A DNA stretch of 64,000 bases, taken from NCBI RefSeq assembly GCF_029784165.1, contig NC_073696.1:233195771-233259770 (forward strand). The letters run 5' to 3'. This document shows, in pieces, positions 48,929 through 61,256 of the stretch. The number at the start of each line of letters is the position of its first letter. Within the stretch, counting starts at the first letter, position 1. The position numbers and the translations under genes are program-made. The notes beneath the pieces are model-generated. The model saw only the letters and a program-made list of their open reading frames with translations. It was not told the origin of the DNA and ran no database searches. Source of the stretch: Wyeomyia smithii (taxonomy: Eukaryota > Arthropoda > Insecta > Diptera > Culicidae).

Positions 48929-49227
48929 ATATTTTTCTTTTTTTTTTTTTTGAAAAGAGGCCCCATGGATTATACGAGTCGGCCCGTGGTAATTGATCCA
49001 GAAAAACCGCTACGCCAGTTTATGCGAATAAACATGTATTTTTCTCGCAGATTGTTCGCATAGCTTGGCGTAAAAAAACTTGACTACTTTCTACTCTGCC
49101 TCGCAGTTGATTCAGTTTTATCAATCGTGTTTCGGTCAAACGTCAGCTATTGTCCATCGGCAGTTTCAATTAGACAAACACGTACAAACACACATACAAA
49201 CACATGCATAAAGACTTACATTTACGC

Positions 49228-49440
49228 TAAGGGGAGTAATCGTTACATGGAAAAATGCAAACTTGACAGCACAGAGCCAGGACAAAGTTTTTCTTTGGTT
49301 CAATTTAGGCCCCCAGACAATGCTAATCCTGCCGGATATGGATTACTTGTGCCTCTGATTGGTGCATTACATATGCATGTACATAAATTTGTATGAAAAT
49401 TAGTATAGGAAAACTTTTGCGCATGTTTCTTTTTAGAGAG
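49228..49440 (+). repeat. Relic related to the hAT MITE at 58874-59774
   Basis: GGGGAGTAATCGTTACATGG and the following AACTTGACAGCACAGAGCCA closely follow the first ~100 bases of the later MITE (GGGGAATCGTTATATGG, AACTTGATAGCAGAAAGCCA). Only this left part is recognisable. Confidence 0.5.
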
Positions 49441-49842
49441 CTATCGATCAATCCACTTCTGAACTGAAACCGAAACACGATTGATTTTTAATTTTTAATA
49501 TTTTTATTTCATGGCCTACTGGCGCATAGTTTAATTTATCAGAAGGTCAACAGCTCAACGGACATGTACATGTAACTATCATATGAATTTTCATTTTTAT
49601 AATGCTTAAAACTGAAGAAAAACATCAAAGTGTACGGATTTCGATACTGTACGGGTTTCGATCCAGCACGGTAACTGGAGAAATAGTTAATTAGAAATTT
49701 ACGAGTTTAGTGGGTTCGAGTCCCACCTGCTGTACTATATTTTTCGCAAATTTCTAACTAACTATTTCCCCAGTTAGTACATTTTTCAATCGTCAGCTCC
49801 ACATTTACTGCTTGAAATAAAAATTTGAAAATAAGAATTTTC

Positions 49843-52198
49843 AGATCGGATGAAAAATAATCCAAAAACTCCAGCAGTTTCAAAGAAAAATCCCTTCAAC
49901 CGGTAGAGATGTCAACTCAGAGGCACGTGGTAGTATCATTCAAAGTTCAGTTTCAATTAGCTTCATTCATCACTCCTAACTCGTATAGTTCAAACAAGAC
50001 CTTCTGCGAACAAGTTCCTGAAACAGAATATTAATTGAGGCAACATTAAGAAAGAAGAAATAAAACTAGTGATAGCCAACACGAGCCAAACAGGAAAAAC
50101 GAAACCCTTTTCGCTAGACGAGTAAAAGTTTATTTTGTTTCCTCTCATCAACGGAACTGCTGTTTACCCTCTTGTCTTGGCCGATGATGATGTGGCTCGG
50201 GCTCAATCCGGATACCGAACTTGAAGTGTTCTGAGAGTTCTGTTGTTTTTTTTTTTGTCTTCTGCGTGGTCTGTCTGCAACCGTTCTGTACACTACGCGG
50301 CCCCCGGGCTCTGCTGCAATCCTGAACAAACGCATACTAATGATGACAGCCTTCGGAGACGATGACGGGAAGAGTGCAAAAGACAGTCCACAAACAACTC
50401 CGGAGGGCGGAACTGCAAGGCGTAGCAGATGCGCTGGTGAAGCTTTTCTTCCGATGAGTTGCTGTTGAAGTCTGAAGTGAAAATAAACAAAAAGTCAAAC
50501 TCGACAGCCAACCCCAGTCCGCCGTGCCTTTACTGGGCCAAAATTAGTCGAAAAAATAAACAAACGATGTAATTTCGCTCAATACTTGGCTCGGATTGTC
50601 TGCGGGATGGGCGCTTCTGCGAAATGTTTAACGTTAAGAAAAAGGATACGTCCGGGCAGGCCCCGATGTCTATTGAAAAGTCGATTGGTGAATCCTTTTG
50701 CTGTTGTCTGTGCCCCGTGTCTGGATTTGCCAAAGATGCCGTTGTTGTTATTGTTAGAACAGAGTTTGATAAATGATGTATTGCGCTTCCTACTTACTTC
50801 CTTTTGGCGGAAACAGCAGTTGGCACCGTCCGGATGAGTTTCCAATAAGCTGAGTTGAATGGCAATTTGTCAAATCTTAAACAAATTGGTACATTTACTG
50901 TGTTTATTTTTAATTTTGGTATTTCGAATTCGATAAGTTAATGATTAACGAAGATATTTAACCCTAGAAAGATAGTCTGCGTCAATTTGACTCCTCGCTT
51001 TTAGTAACATTGCCCTCTTCTTTTTTAAATAATGCGAATTTGTCCTCGATTATCAAAAAACCTAATCCTGATATTTGTAATGTATCGATGTGTTAACGAT
51101 TTGACAATTTTTTATTTACGGTGATTACTCGTTTTGGAATTTTAAACAAAAACTTGCATTTTTAATGATTTAAAATTCATGTGTCATTTCGACATCAGAA
51201 TTAGATTATCTTTCCAGGGTTAAAAACCTAGGTCAGAATAATATCTCTTCTATGCATGAGATTTATTTTATTTATTATGTGTCGAGTCATAAAAAGCTCC
51301 AAATCTTAAAATGCAGTTTTAAGCTTTAGGTCCCAAGATTTATGTTTTGATCAAACTTATAATATTTTTCACCGACAATTTTATGATATTAATCACGATA
51401 GAGAATTGTCATTTTTTGTATGATAACTATCAAATCAATAATTTTATTAATCAAAGTCAAAATGTACCATTTTTGATCTTGAATATCAGTTGATTAAATA
51501 AACAGTGAAAACACTTACCTTTTCAATATGTCTGCTGACGTAATTTCTAAATCGCAAGGATTTTCGATATCGTTTTTGTTTTCTGCTGAAACGCCTTAAA
51601 AATTTTATCTTGATAAGGGCAAACATTCGTGCTCATGCGCCTTAAATTCTACTCCAGTTTGGTTACTTTTCTATGTCAATCTTGACAATTATGTATTAAA
51701 ATACTGAAATTTCATTTGTTGATGATCACCGTTTTTTTCACAGCGTTAACCCGTAGATTCTCTTTAGGTCTAACTTTCAAGCGTACATAATCGTATTTTC
51801 CTGACCGTATCAGTTTGCGTGAAAACTGAATTCTTTGCTAGTCCGTATTTCTCTTTTATGTAAATCAACGTAACAAACGAGAAAACAAAACGGACCAGTG
51901 ATTGGGCATTTTTCATCAATAACTTCCATTGTTTACTCTTTTTCTCCGGATGACCAACACCCCGACTGTTTCACCGCAGCAAAAGTGTTGAGTCACTTTT
52001 TGCAACTCTTTTGCCTTCTGCCACAATCGGCACAGAATATTCTCGGAAAAACTTACGTTAAATCTTACAATGCCTTCTTTCGGTTCCATTTCTTCACATC
52101 CAACAGCAAAATCATTTGTTTCTTCTATAATACATACAAACTTCTTCGCCTTTCTCCCTAGCCGACTATATGACAAATCCGATCTCCGCCCTCGGATC
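49843..52198. other. Intergenic DNA including the mRpS12 3' flank
   Basis: The part at 50100-50850 is less AT-rich than its surroundings and has several overlapping minus-strand frames of 67-88 codons with Gln/Asn/Ser-rich content, but no domain and no confirmed splice structure. It could be an untranslated exon of an unseen gene. The remainder is featureless. No clear minus-strand AATAAA was seen close to the mRpS12 stop. Confidence 0.35.
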
Positions 52199-52560
52199 TC
52201 ACTTCTGCTTGATCACGTGCGGCAGATCGTACTTTCCGCGGACGCATTTCAGCTTGACACCGGGCAGATCCTGCATTCGCCCCACCCGCACCAGTACGAT
52301 GTTATGCTCCTGTAGATTGTGCCCGATACCGGGCACATAGGCGACCATTTCCTTACCGGTGCTCAGCCGCACCAGGACGCACTTTCGATTGGCCGAGTTG
52401 GGTTTCTTCGGTTTCTTGATTAACGTCTTGAGGATGATGCCCTTGGCAAAGGGTTTCCCGTCCAGTGGCTGCCTCGGGGGACGCTGCTTTATGTGCGGCC
52501 CGGTGCGATGCATCTGGTTCAGTGTGGCCATCGTGCCGCGCTGCAGGAACGATGAGAAGG
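52199..52560 (-). CDS. mRpS12 (tko): Mitochondrial ribosomal protein S12, last exon
   Basis: The exon encodes the whole uS12 core from MATLNQMHRTGPHIKQRPP through KKPKKPNSANRKCVLVRLS to GKYDLPHVIKQK and stops at 52199-52201. The PNSA decoding-site loop and the GIGHNLQEH and VGRMQDLPGVK blocks are intact, so it should function in the mitochondrial small subunit decoding centre. On the minus strand the coding sequence continues upstream of MATL in frame (FSSFLQRGT) to a TTTTCAG acceptor at 52561-52563, so MATL is internal and the exon enters in the second base of a codon. The fly orthologue tko has a first exon with the mitochondrial targeting peptide. No such exon could be identified up to about 55 kb, so the gene start is missing here. 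Confidence 0.93.
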
Positions 52561-52789
52561 CTGAAAATCGGAGAAAGAAAGCAGAAACACGCGTTAGGGC
52601 ACAATAATTAGCTGCAGCTGTGGTTTCAGCAAGATGTTCAGGATTATATATTGAGAAATCTGATTACTCAATGATGTTTATGTTGAATATTTTTTAAATT
52701 AAAGTTTGAACTATTAAAGCATGTTTCGAGCAAGAGAATTATTTACAAATGCATAGAAAGTATATAAATTTAAAAAAACAGGACGACGC

Positions 52790-52975
52790 AAACCTATCAC
52801 ACAAAACAGCAATCAGTGTCAAACAAACGGATCAATTTTCTAACCATTGTTCCTTTTCTTGGGAAACAATGAACACAAAACCGTGTCAGGTCAATTTCGT
52901 TATGGTCAACACAAAAGAAACTTTAGCACAGAACACACGATTTGATGGCCCTAAGATCTCTATTAGAACGCAAAA
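52790..52975 (+). repeat. Dispersed repeat, copy 2 (partner at 29215-29445)
   Basis: Shares ACAAAACAGCAATCAGTGTC and AAACAAACGGATCAATTTTC with the minus strand at 29215-29445, then diverges and realigns around GATCTCTATTA. It lies upstream of the mRpS12 exon, where the unlocated first intron or exon should be. Confidence 0.6.
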
Positions 52976-55180
52976 TGCCTGCCACAGGCGATATCGAAAT
53001 GATTGAGCGATTTCGTTGTCTTTTTTTGACCTGCTATAACCTGGTTAACCGATGTCTGTTTATTGTATTAAGACGACGTGGGTCCTTAAAATGAATTTCT
53101 TGAAAACGAACTGGACAGTTAAGAGGCATTAAAAAGACTAAAAATTGATATCGGAACAAAACATTTTTTAACTAGTTGATAAAAAACCGGTGGTATTGCA
53201 ATAGATAGTTACATTAATTGCCATTGAATATTCAGACAATTTTCTGGAAGTCACCCAGGTGTGAGGTAGTAGTTAGTTTTATAACATTGTGGAGAGCGCT
53301 AGTTATGACAATGTGCGTAGATTATTTTCTGTCGATGATTTTCATCATGATCCATTTTACTGTCGAAATTGATCCGGATTTTTACAGTTCCGGGAGCAAC
53401 ACTTCGGAACGGTCCGAAACAAAATCCAATTTTGAAAACTTTTTATCGGTCCTATGTCGTTCAGTATTAAAATTTTCATATCAAAATTTCTTTTTACGCG
53501 CACTTTTTATCATTGAACTTTTGTGGTCAGTTAATGTATGAATAGCATGAATAGATTTATGTTTTATTTTATAACCAACCGGTGTTACCTAACAGGTATT
53601 ACTTGCAAGGATACGTCAAGTGATCGTATAAAAATATAAGCCATAGTTTGATTAGGCCGAGCCCTGCATTCGTTCTTTGGTTGGGTACATTCCATTTCGA
53701 TAACATACAAAGTTAGATGCCATAAATCATCGCTTCAGATAGGGAATATCATCGAACCACATAGAGCGCACACTGATCTGAGTCATCCGCAGGTAACTTA
53801 GATCTCCTGTCAAAAAACCGCAACACCTGCATGTACACTTTTAAGCAGTTCCACACTCTTAGATCGCAAATCAAAAAACCAATTAACATTTCCCATCCCG
53901 GTGTTGCCCACTCAAAGGGCAACAACAACAAAAGGCAATGCGTGAAATGACCACACCGAAGCTTTTCGCACATATTACCAATTGGAACCCGGCCGGACCT
54001 CGCTTTCACACGATCACGAAAATCCCATTGTTTACGCTTTGTCTGTTTCGTTATCCGGGGAAGAGAAACTCAATTTAGAAAATCCTGTCGGAATGGTGCA
54101 TATTATTGTCGAAAGAGAGAGAGAGAGTGAGAGACGTAAAAATAACACCGCAAACAAAGCTTTCGTTTGAATGATGCACACGTGCATCTATTTTTGCATC
54201 CTATTGGACCTATTGAATGGGGATTTGTTATGCATGGGAAGGGCAAGGCAGGAATCCTGCTCATTTGCATTTAGATTGGTTGACCACATTTTGCTGGGAA
54301 AAGCTTTGGAATTTTCAGGAAGATGAACAAGGATAAGATCGAGAAATTCGCTGCATTTTTCTTACAGGATTCCAAAGCTTTCAAAGAATCTGGCAAGAAA
54401 GTTGTACTACTGACTGTCCATCTTGAAAAAGCTGAACCGGAAAATTTCCATTTTTTGTTCACGCTTGTTCTTAACAATACGACATTTTGGCTATTTTTAT
54501 TACTTTTGCATGATGATATATTAAGACTTAATAAAATAACTTATTATCAGGCTTTTACAACAGTAAAATAAGTTTTGTGATGTATTTTGACGATTTGATG
54601 GACTAAACGATTTTGAATGTCAAGAGTGACCCGTAATTGTGGCTTTTGCTATGTAAGTGAAATTTTTCTTCCCAACCGATTTACACACATCGAAAGTACA
54701 CATCAGAACACATAGATAGATAGTAAAGCTGACCCATAATTGTTCAGAGACTGTATATGCTATTCCAGATACGGAGCATTTCGTGGGGCAAACGAAACCA
54801 AGCGCTGTTGGCTATTACGTAAAAAATGGATAAACCCCTAATTTAAAATGTCACGCGACCCGTACCAAAAGATTAATGCCAGGGGTAGAGGAGGGGGGGG
54901 GGTCACCAAATGATGCCCTAGCCGTCAACGGAGTCAGTGGAGTACCGGGGCACCATCCATTGTACCTCTGCTCTAACTGCGTGAAGCGTGGCTCAGACGC
55001 AGCGGACCTATATTTCCCTAGCTTCTCGTGGGATTCACATGGACAATTCAAACATCATACACAACTTCAACAAAAATCATCAACAGGAGACGGAGGTAAG
55101 TTGATAGTGATTCGCTACATGGTCCTTGATTCCCCAAAGGAGACAGACGCATAGCACTTTTTAGTATGTTTGCACCACGT
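52976..55180. other. Intergenic DNA, no gene recognised
   Basis: Searched for an mRpS12 first exon on the minus strand without success. A GA-rich run is at 54109-54135 and a poly-G run at 54891-54901. The stretch from about 54870 to 55150 is less AT-rich and could be the leader of the retrotransposon that follows. Confidence 0.35.
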
Positions 55181-56642
55181 AAGCAGACAGCAAAACGATC
55201 CTGAATTATGATCAGGAGGGCTAAGTTTAGGAGTTGTCATTTAAAACACGGCTACCTTTACTTGGCCTGCGCTGAATGCGAAACGGTTGTGTGGCTGGAT
55301 GAGACCATCCCAGACCTAACTTCCTGGGAAGGAGCACAACTGCGTGTTTTTAAACCGAATAACCTGCCAGAGGCGATTCTGTTTGCAGGTTATTTTTCGA
55401 ACTACGTGGACACATCAAACGACTGTGATTCATCCAGAATCAGAACGACGGTATCTCCTCGATCAGAAAGACAAAACAAAAATGTAACATCAATTGTAAG
55501 TTTGTTATGAGAAAAACCTTCCATGTGATGTTTTCAATTTAATCTCGTTAAAATAACAGAAATTATAACAAAAATGGTTCTACTAGTACCAAACCAATAT
55601 TAAACTTGTTACTAAGGTATCAGCTGTCTAACAAAATATGATAGGATGCAGAGCAGGATAATAACAGCCATTGTTGTAAACAACATGCTTTGATAGAGAC
55701 GAAAAATTTGTTAGAGTTGTTTTAGAACAACTTTATTTTAGGATTTGTTATTGTGACTCATTTAGATTTAATTTTGTTATCAAAGGTATATGATAAAATA
55801 CAAAGTCGTATCAAAACATGTTATTTGTATCTCGTGTTGATAGGATTTTGTAATTTTGGGTAGAAGTGGCTGTCAGATTGCCTATTGAAGCAGCGTACCG
55901 AACATCGCCTCCTTTGGTAACCAACCGTTGGTGCTTTATTATGCAATCTGCTTGCGTCTATGAGTCAATCAAAAGCAAGAATCAGTGTGCTTGCCAGTTC
56001 TGCCCAGGTGAATGTTTTTCACAAACGCAAGCCTAAGTTTTTAAGGAATACTGTTCCGAGCTTGTTACTTGTAGATAACATCGCTGAGTTGGATGTATCG
56101 GTTAGATCATCCAACATTACAACAGATAGCTGCTCTCTTCTAATTGTTGTAAGCAAACGACGCCAAATTGGGTTACGATAAAACTGCTTGACTTCACCCC
56201 CTCGGATTTTTTAGTTATGCTTTTCTGATCGGGTCTGCACTGGAATGGCGTGTAAGGAACCGCAAGGCAGCAGGAAAAACCGTAGAACTTTTTCTGGAGA
56301 TCGATGAACAATCCGCCGACCGAATCACCGAGGAGCGCTTCTTATTAAACTACATGTTTGGTATAGCTCGCATACGCCGGGTGGGTAGATCTACAACAGA
56401 ACGATCAGTTTTGTCATCACCTTCTACTCAACGCAATCTCGCAAAGATTAGGAGGGTACAGATGTTCAGCTTCATCATCACCGTCTGCTCAACGCAACTC
56501 TGCAATGGAAGTTAAGGTTCAGCAGACGGCTAGTAACAGACGGCTAGCAGACGGCAAACCCGCGAACGAAAAGAAGGTTCCGCCTCAATCATCTTCAGCT
56601 CACAAACCTAGGTCCCACAAGTTACCTTCCGGTGCTGGTCAT

Positions 56643-56757
56643 TAGTGCTGAGAATTTTAACCGGATACACCTGGATAATATCCGGATATCCGGTTGATCC
56701 GGATTTAGGATATTTGTCGGATGTCCGGATATTTTAATCCGGATAGTCCCAGCACTA
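56643..56757. mobile_element. hAT MITE, 115 bp, in the retrotransposon
   Basis: Ends TAGTGCTGAGA and, inverted, TAGTGCTGGGA are flanked by the exact 8-bp repeat CTGGTCAT (56635-56642 and 56758-56765). The interior is dense in GGATATCCGG-like palindromes: five or more overlapping versions of ATCCGGAT in 115 bp. Confidence 0.85.
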
Positions 56758-58873
56758 CTGGTCATGTGTATGTTGCCCATCGCTTACAGCAGGCAAAGCT
56801 AGCCGGTGTCGACAACCGTCTGATATGTAGTACTGGATCCTCCAATCCAACCACAGATGAATCCAACACGCAATGAGCAGCTTACACTGCATCCAGGTGA
56901 ATCTTCATCATGCTAGGGGGCCTCCAGCATTCTTAGCAGAAGATTCATAAAAGAGCAACAAACCGTTGCTCTGGTCCAAAAGCCATTGGTCAACAACATA
57001 AAGGTTCTTGGCCTCGTGGATTCAAAAGGCAGGTCAATCTACTTCAACATTCAGCCTAAACTTAGGACTGCAGTTCTGTTGAGCAGAGTAATCAAATACA
57101 CATTAATTACAGAATTTATTCAACGTGACGTCGTTGCCATTATAGCGTTTACTTCCCCGGTGACCTGGGCGATATTCCGCCTCCCGGGGTCTACGCACTC
57201 GTGCGGTACTGCAGAGCAGTCAAGAAGCCGTTCATCATCGGATGCTATGCGAGTGCTCAACATACGATTTGGTACAGCTCGGAAATCAATAATAGGGATG
57301 GGTACCTTCTTGAATATCTTACTTCCAACGAGGTCAATATATGCAATATAAGGAACTACCACACTTCTACTAACGACGAGGTCCCTGACCTCCCTCTCTG
57401 CAGCGCAAACATTGCCGAGAAAGTCGAAAAATGGCATATCTCTGACGAACCAAGCTTTAAAAATCTAAAAATTCAGGAACCCGAGAAAAAAAACTGGTCC
57501 TCGGTTAGGGAACACTTGGTCAACTCCCGGTCTTCCTGCTCAACCGTCAAACATTCACCGATTCGGATATTGCTGCACGTGATCATTAAAGCAGGATTAT
57601 ACATGGACAGCTGTCCTGAAGCAGTGGTTTGTGTGTCGCATCTCACGGCAGACGCTTATTAAAAGCACATCCACATGGGAGCGTCACCTCACCAAGTGCA
57701 ACTCTGAACTACGCAAGGCTAAACGGATTTGTAGAATCAAGCTCTGCGAGGGCATCCAAACGATGCCCGAAGCCGCTCGACTCCAGAAAACGATGTCCCT
57801 AGACCACACCAACGGTATAGGGCAGTTAAGAAAATAGGACTGCCGTCTCACCGTCACACCTAGGGAATGAACACGCACTTCCCTGGGTCCACATGTGTAA
57901 CCGAATAACCAACGTCGAAGTAACAGCGTCCGAAGACTAGACGTACAGCTTCCAACGACAACGATAATGCCCCAGCTGATACATCTTTTCCGCACAAGCT
58001 TCACCCTGGGCTATATTCCAGTTAGCTGGCGGGAAGTCAAGGTGATTTTAATACCGAAGGTAGGATGAAAAGACAAAACACTTCCTAAAAACTCAGACAC
58101 GAATGCGCACGATAAGTGCAAAGTGTTTTCAATAAAATAAATAAATAATAATAATACCTAAAAACTTCAGGCCCATAAGCCTCACATTTACACTCCTGAA
58201 GTTAATGAAGAAATTTGCAGTTCGGTATAACTGTTCCAATGAGTTCCTCAAGGACTCGCCACTACACACAGCTCAGTACGTTTACCAATCTGGTAAATCG
58301 ACGGAAACTGTTCTTCATTGCATAGTAACTCAGCGCTATGCACTTTTCTTGATATTGAAGGCGCTTTTGACGATTTATCCTACGCTTCGAGCAATATAAC
58401 TCCCTGAAGAGGAGACTTGATAACACTACAATGAGATGGACTTAGAATATACTCTTAGGCAGAGAAATCACAGCTACATTGGGGGATGCTTCAATCATCG
58501 ACTCAGCGACTTCACTGAGTGGATGTTCACTGAACTTTTGTAAACTGTAAATACCTGGGTATTATTTTGGACAGTAAGCTCAATTTAGCGGCGCGATTTG
58601 ACTACGCTGTCAAAAAAGCTATAACGGCAATTTGGGCTTGCAGCATACTAATTGGCAAAACCTCGGGATTGAAACCACAATTGGTACTCTGGTCCTATAT
58701 AACCATTGCACGGCCAAGAATTCCCTACGCCGCTCTCTTGTGGTGGCCAAAGGTAAATGAAATAGCAGCCTAAGCAAAGCTTGATGTAGTTTTACCTGTC
58801 TCTCCGTTACCAGTGTCATGCGCACAACATCGACGGCAGCTTCGGAGGCCATGTTTTGTCTACTACCTTTACA

Positions 58874-59774
58874 TTAGGGTGGGGAATCGTTATATGGAAA
58901 AAACGAAACTTGATAGCAGAAAGCCAGAACCAAGTTTTTTTTGTTCTGTTTGGGGCCCCAAACAATCCTGAATTTATTAAAAGTCGATTGGTTTTGTCTC
59001 CGCTTGGCGCATTGCATTTTAAATTTATATGGAGATTTGCAATGAAAAACCAACTTTTTTGCATTTTCCATTCTAAAGAGCTCAAAATGACTCAAACCAT
59101 AGGTTTCATGACTTCAAATGATAGGTTTTTTGATGCCTACCAACTTGGCCGAAGACACTAAAGAGCTAGGGTGTGCCAAAAAAATACTAGAGCTGTTCAA
59201 AGTTGAGTATGTCAAAATTTATGTTGCAAATCATTTTTTCTGCTAACACTGCCAGTGTACCGGCGTCAGTCAGATTTCCATCAGAAGTAACCTCTGAAAC
59301 ACTTTGTAGATTCTACCTACGCCTAGAATATTGACCTAAATTTGTTTGCTTGGTCCAGCTGAGTGTATAAACTCGTTACGACAGGTTACTTCTGATGGGA
59401 ATCCTACTGACGCCGGTACATTGGTAATGTTGGCAGAAAACAAGATTTTCTGCATTTAAATCGACATACTCAACTTTGAACAGCTATAGCTCTTCTTAGG
59501 GACATTCTAGCCCTTCACTGTCTTCTGCAAAGTTGTTAGGCATCTAAAATATTTTAACATAATGAAGTGCATTATCAGAACATTATTGAGCTCTCTAGAA
59601 AGGTAAATGCAAAAAAGTAGGTTTTCCCATATGAATTTTCATACAAAAAAGAAATGCAATGCGCCAAGTGGAGACAAAACCAATCGACTTCAGGTAAGTT
59701 TAGGGTTGTTTGGGACCCCAAAGGGAACTAAAAAAAACTTGGTTCTGGAAAATCGATCACTTTTCCCCACCCTA
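58874..59774. mobile_element. hAT MITE, 901 bp, in the retrotransposon
   Basis: Ends TAGGGTGGGGAA are inverted at the two sides, with CTTTACAT (58866-58873) and CTCTACAT (59775-59782) as an 8-bp duplication with one change. The RT/RNase H linker reads through once it is removed. Inside, about 200-bp subterminal arms are inverted (58890-59100 against 59550-59760) and a second inverted pair surrounds the centre (CCGGCGTCAGTCAGATTTCC near 59270; GGGAATCCTACTGACGCCGG near 59397-59416). All reading frames here are noncoding. Confidence 0.82.
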
Positions 59775-60541
59775 CTCTACATCTTCATATAAAGAAAGAG
59801 GCAGAGCTTGGTGCACTGAGGCTTGAATAAAATCAAACCAATCTTCAAAAGCGATCAGTTTGGTCATCTTCGCATTCTAAGGGAGTTTGAACTCACACTC
59901 TCAGTCACCACAGTATCAGACTGCATGGCGGTTCAGAACAATCTCGCCGTTGCACATCAGGTGATTGAAATCAATCGCCATATGTGGAGCAGAGATGGTC
60001 CTGCACTTCCATCAGGCATCATCTGCTTTTATACAGATATTCCAAAAATAGGATCCAACACTGGCTCCGGAGTTTACGGGCCCGAAGTTGACTCTGGAAA
60101 ATCAAAAGGACGGTCGCAATCGCTTTCTTAGTCCTAATGCCCTTCAAGCATACACAAAAAATGCATCGGTAAATGCCTTTTGGCAGCTGAAAATTTTGAC
60201 GTACTTAGAGGCAAATGCAAGCTGCCAACAGAAGAAAACTAGATGTGGTTTGTGATCGCAGATGCGGATCTAGAATTCGGTTCAGGTTCTAAATTTAATC
60301 CGTGTTTTCTTTGATTTAGTGTCCGACCATACCATCACTGGGATTCAAAATATAGGTACTTCTTGTCGGGTAGAGAAGAGTAACACGGTTTTTTTCATGC
60401 CATTATGAATAACTTTTCTCGTGGTTTGGGATTTCGGAATGCGATCGTATTGTTCACACGGAAGAGGTTTGACTTCCTTTCAGACGTTACAGCCTGCCGC
60501 AAATGCAGTGATGAAGGATAACTGAATTGTCCTTCCTAAAT

Positions 60542-60600
60542 AAAAATGATCAATTTACCCCACACCCTTATCAACTTACCCCACATGAGCGGCTAGTTGG
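60542..60600. repeat. Fragment related to the TA-site MITE at 16820
   Basis: AAAAATGATCAATTTACCCC followed by a second ATCAACTTACCCC repeats the terminal motif of the 16820-17700 element. No partner end lies nearby. Confidence 0.4.
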
Positions 60601-60724
60601 CCAAGTTGACTTTCATTTAGATATTTTTGGTATTAGAGAAGTTTTGTAATTATTGCTATTTTTGATTTTCAATATTTTCAACATATTCGACCCTTTATAT
60701 ATTTTTTTATTTTTATTAACCTTA

Positions 60725-60888
60725 GGGGTCATTCACAAATTACGTAAGGGTTTAGGGGGGGGGGGGGTATCTAAAATTCTTACGAATGCTTACAAAGGGG
60801 GTGAGGGGGACTCAAGAGAATCTTACTGAAGATTAAAATTTTTTAAAAAACTTCGAAAAAAGTCCTTACATAATTTATGAATGACGCC
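60725..60888. mobile_element. Harbinger-type MITE, 164 bp
   Basis: Left end GGGGTCATTCACAAATTACG and right end, inverted, GGCGTCATTCATAAATTATG are flanked by TTA on both sides (60722-60724 and 60889-60891). It contains a poly-G run of about 12. Confidence 0.75.
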
Positions 60889-60891
60889 TTA

Positions 60892-61256
60892 TGAATAATG
60901 CATTTTCCCACCATATTATAAATTGTGACTATTTTTGAATTGTCTTTATTTTAAAAAAATCTACTTGTAAACTGCAGATTCAACCAAACCGCTGTATATA
61001 TCAAAGTGTGACCGCCTTTAAATTTTTTTAATAAATTGGACATAACTTTATGAAATTAAACCAAAAAGAGCTTTCTTGCACCATTTACAACGAACTTTGA
61101 GAAACCAATTTGGCTAAATATAATTTTTACATACACAAAAAAACGGTGGGTGCTTACTACCGCTGAACTGTATTTCCTGAATACACAAGAGATGCCGAAT
61201 TGTAAAATCGCAGCTTGTGCAGTAAAACAGCAATGAAAAATAATCATCGATTAGCT
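60892..61256. other. Upstream spacer of the aminopeptidase, nothing recognised
   Basis: AT-rich sequence between the Harbinger-type MITE and the GATA cluster. The short minus-strand frame at 61056-61247 has no recognisable domain. Confidence 0.4.

Larger units (their letters stand above)
48866..49842. repeat. Duplicated flank and partial third pogo-like copy
   Basis: The 75 bp after copy 2, beginning ACTGGAGAAATAGTTAATTA and ending with CCACCTGCTGTACTATATTT, recur at about 49673-49745 after a partial copy of the same element terminus (about 49460-49672). Beyond that, AAATTTCTAACTAACTATTT and GTACATTTTTCAATCGTCAG (to about 49842) are inverted copies of the flank and of the DNA just before 47775. 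The pogo-like element thus sits in an older palindromic repeat that was partly duplicated. Confidence 0.6.
55180..60535 (+). pseudogene. Degenerate LOA/Lian-like non-LTR retrotransposon
   Basis: Plus-strand pieces appear in the expected order. An ORF1-like segment has HGYLYLACAECETVVWLDET (about 55248-55310). The APE endonuclease follows with KPFIIGCYASAQHTIW (about 57225-57275), where the expected D-x-N of GCDANAHH is lost. SANIAEKVEKWHISDEPS comes next, then a pre-RT region with LQKTMSLDHTNGIGQLRK (about 57780-57835). FTLGYIPVSWREVK (58004-58045) and a DIEGAFDDLSYAS block (about 58350) follow. A large deletion removes the YADD block. The thumb region (KYLGIILDSKLN, WSYITIARPRIPYAAL) ends near 58860. 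After a MITE, LHIKKEAELGALRLE and an RNase H start (FYTDIPKIGSNTGSGVYG, about 60028) are found. An RNase H domain with this layout suggests LOA-type elements. Many stops and deletions make it inactive. Confidence 0.8.
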
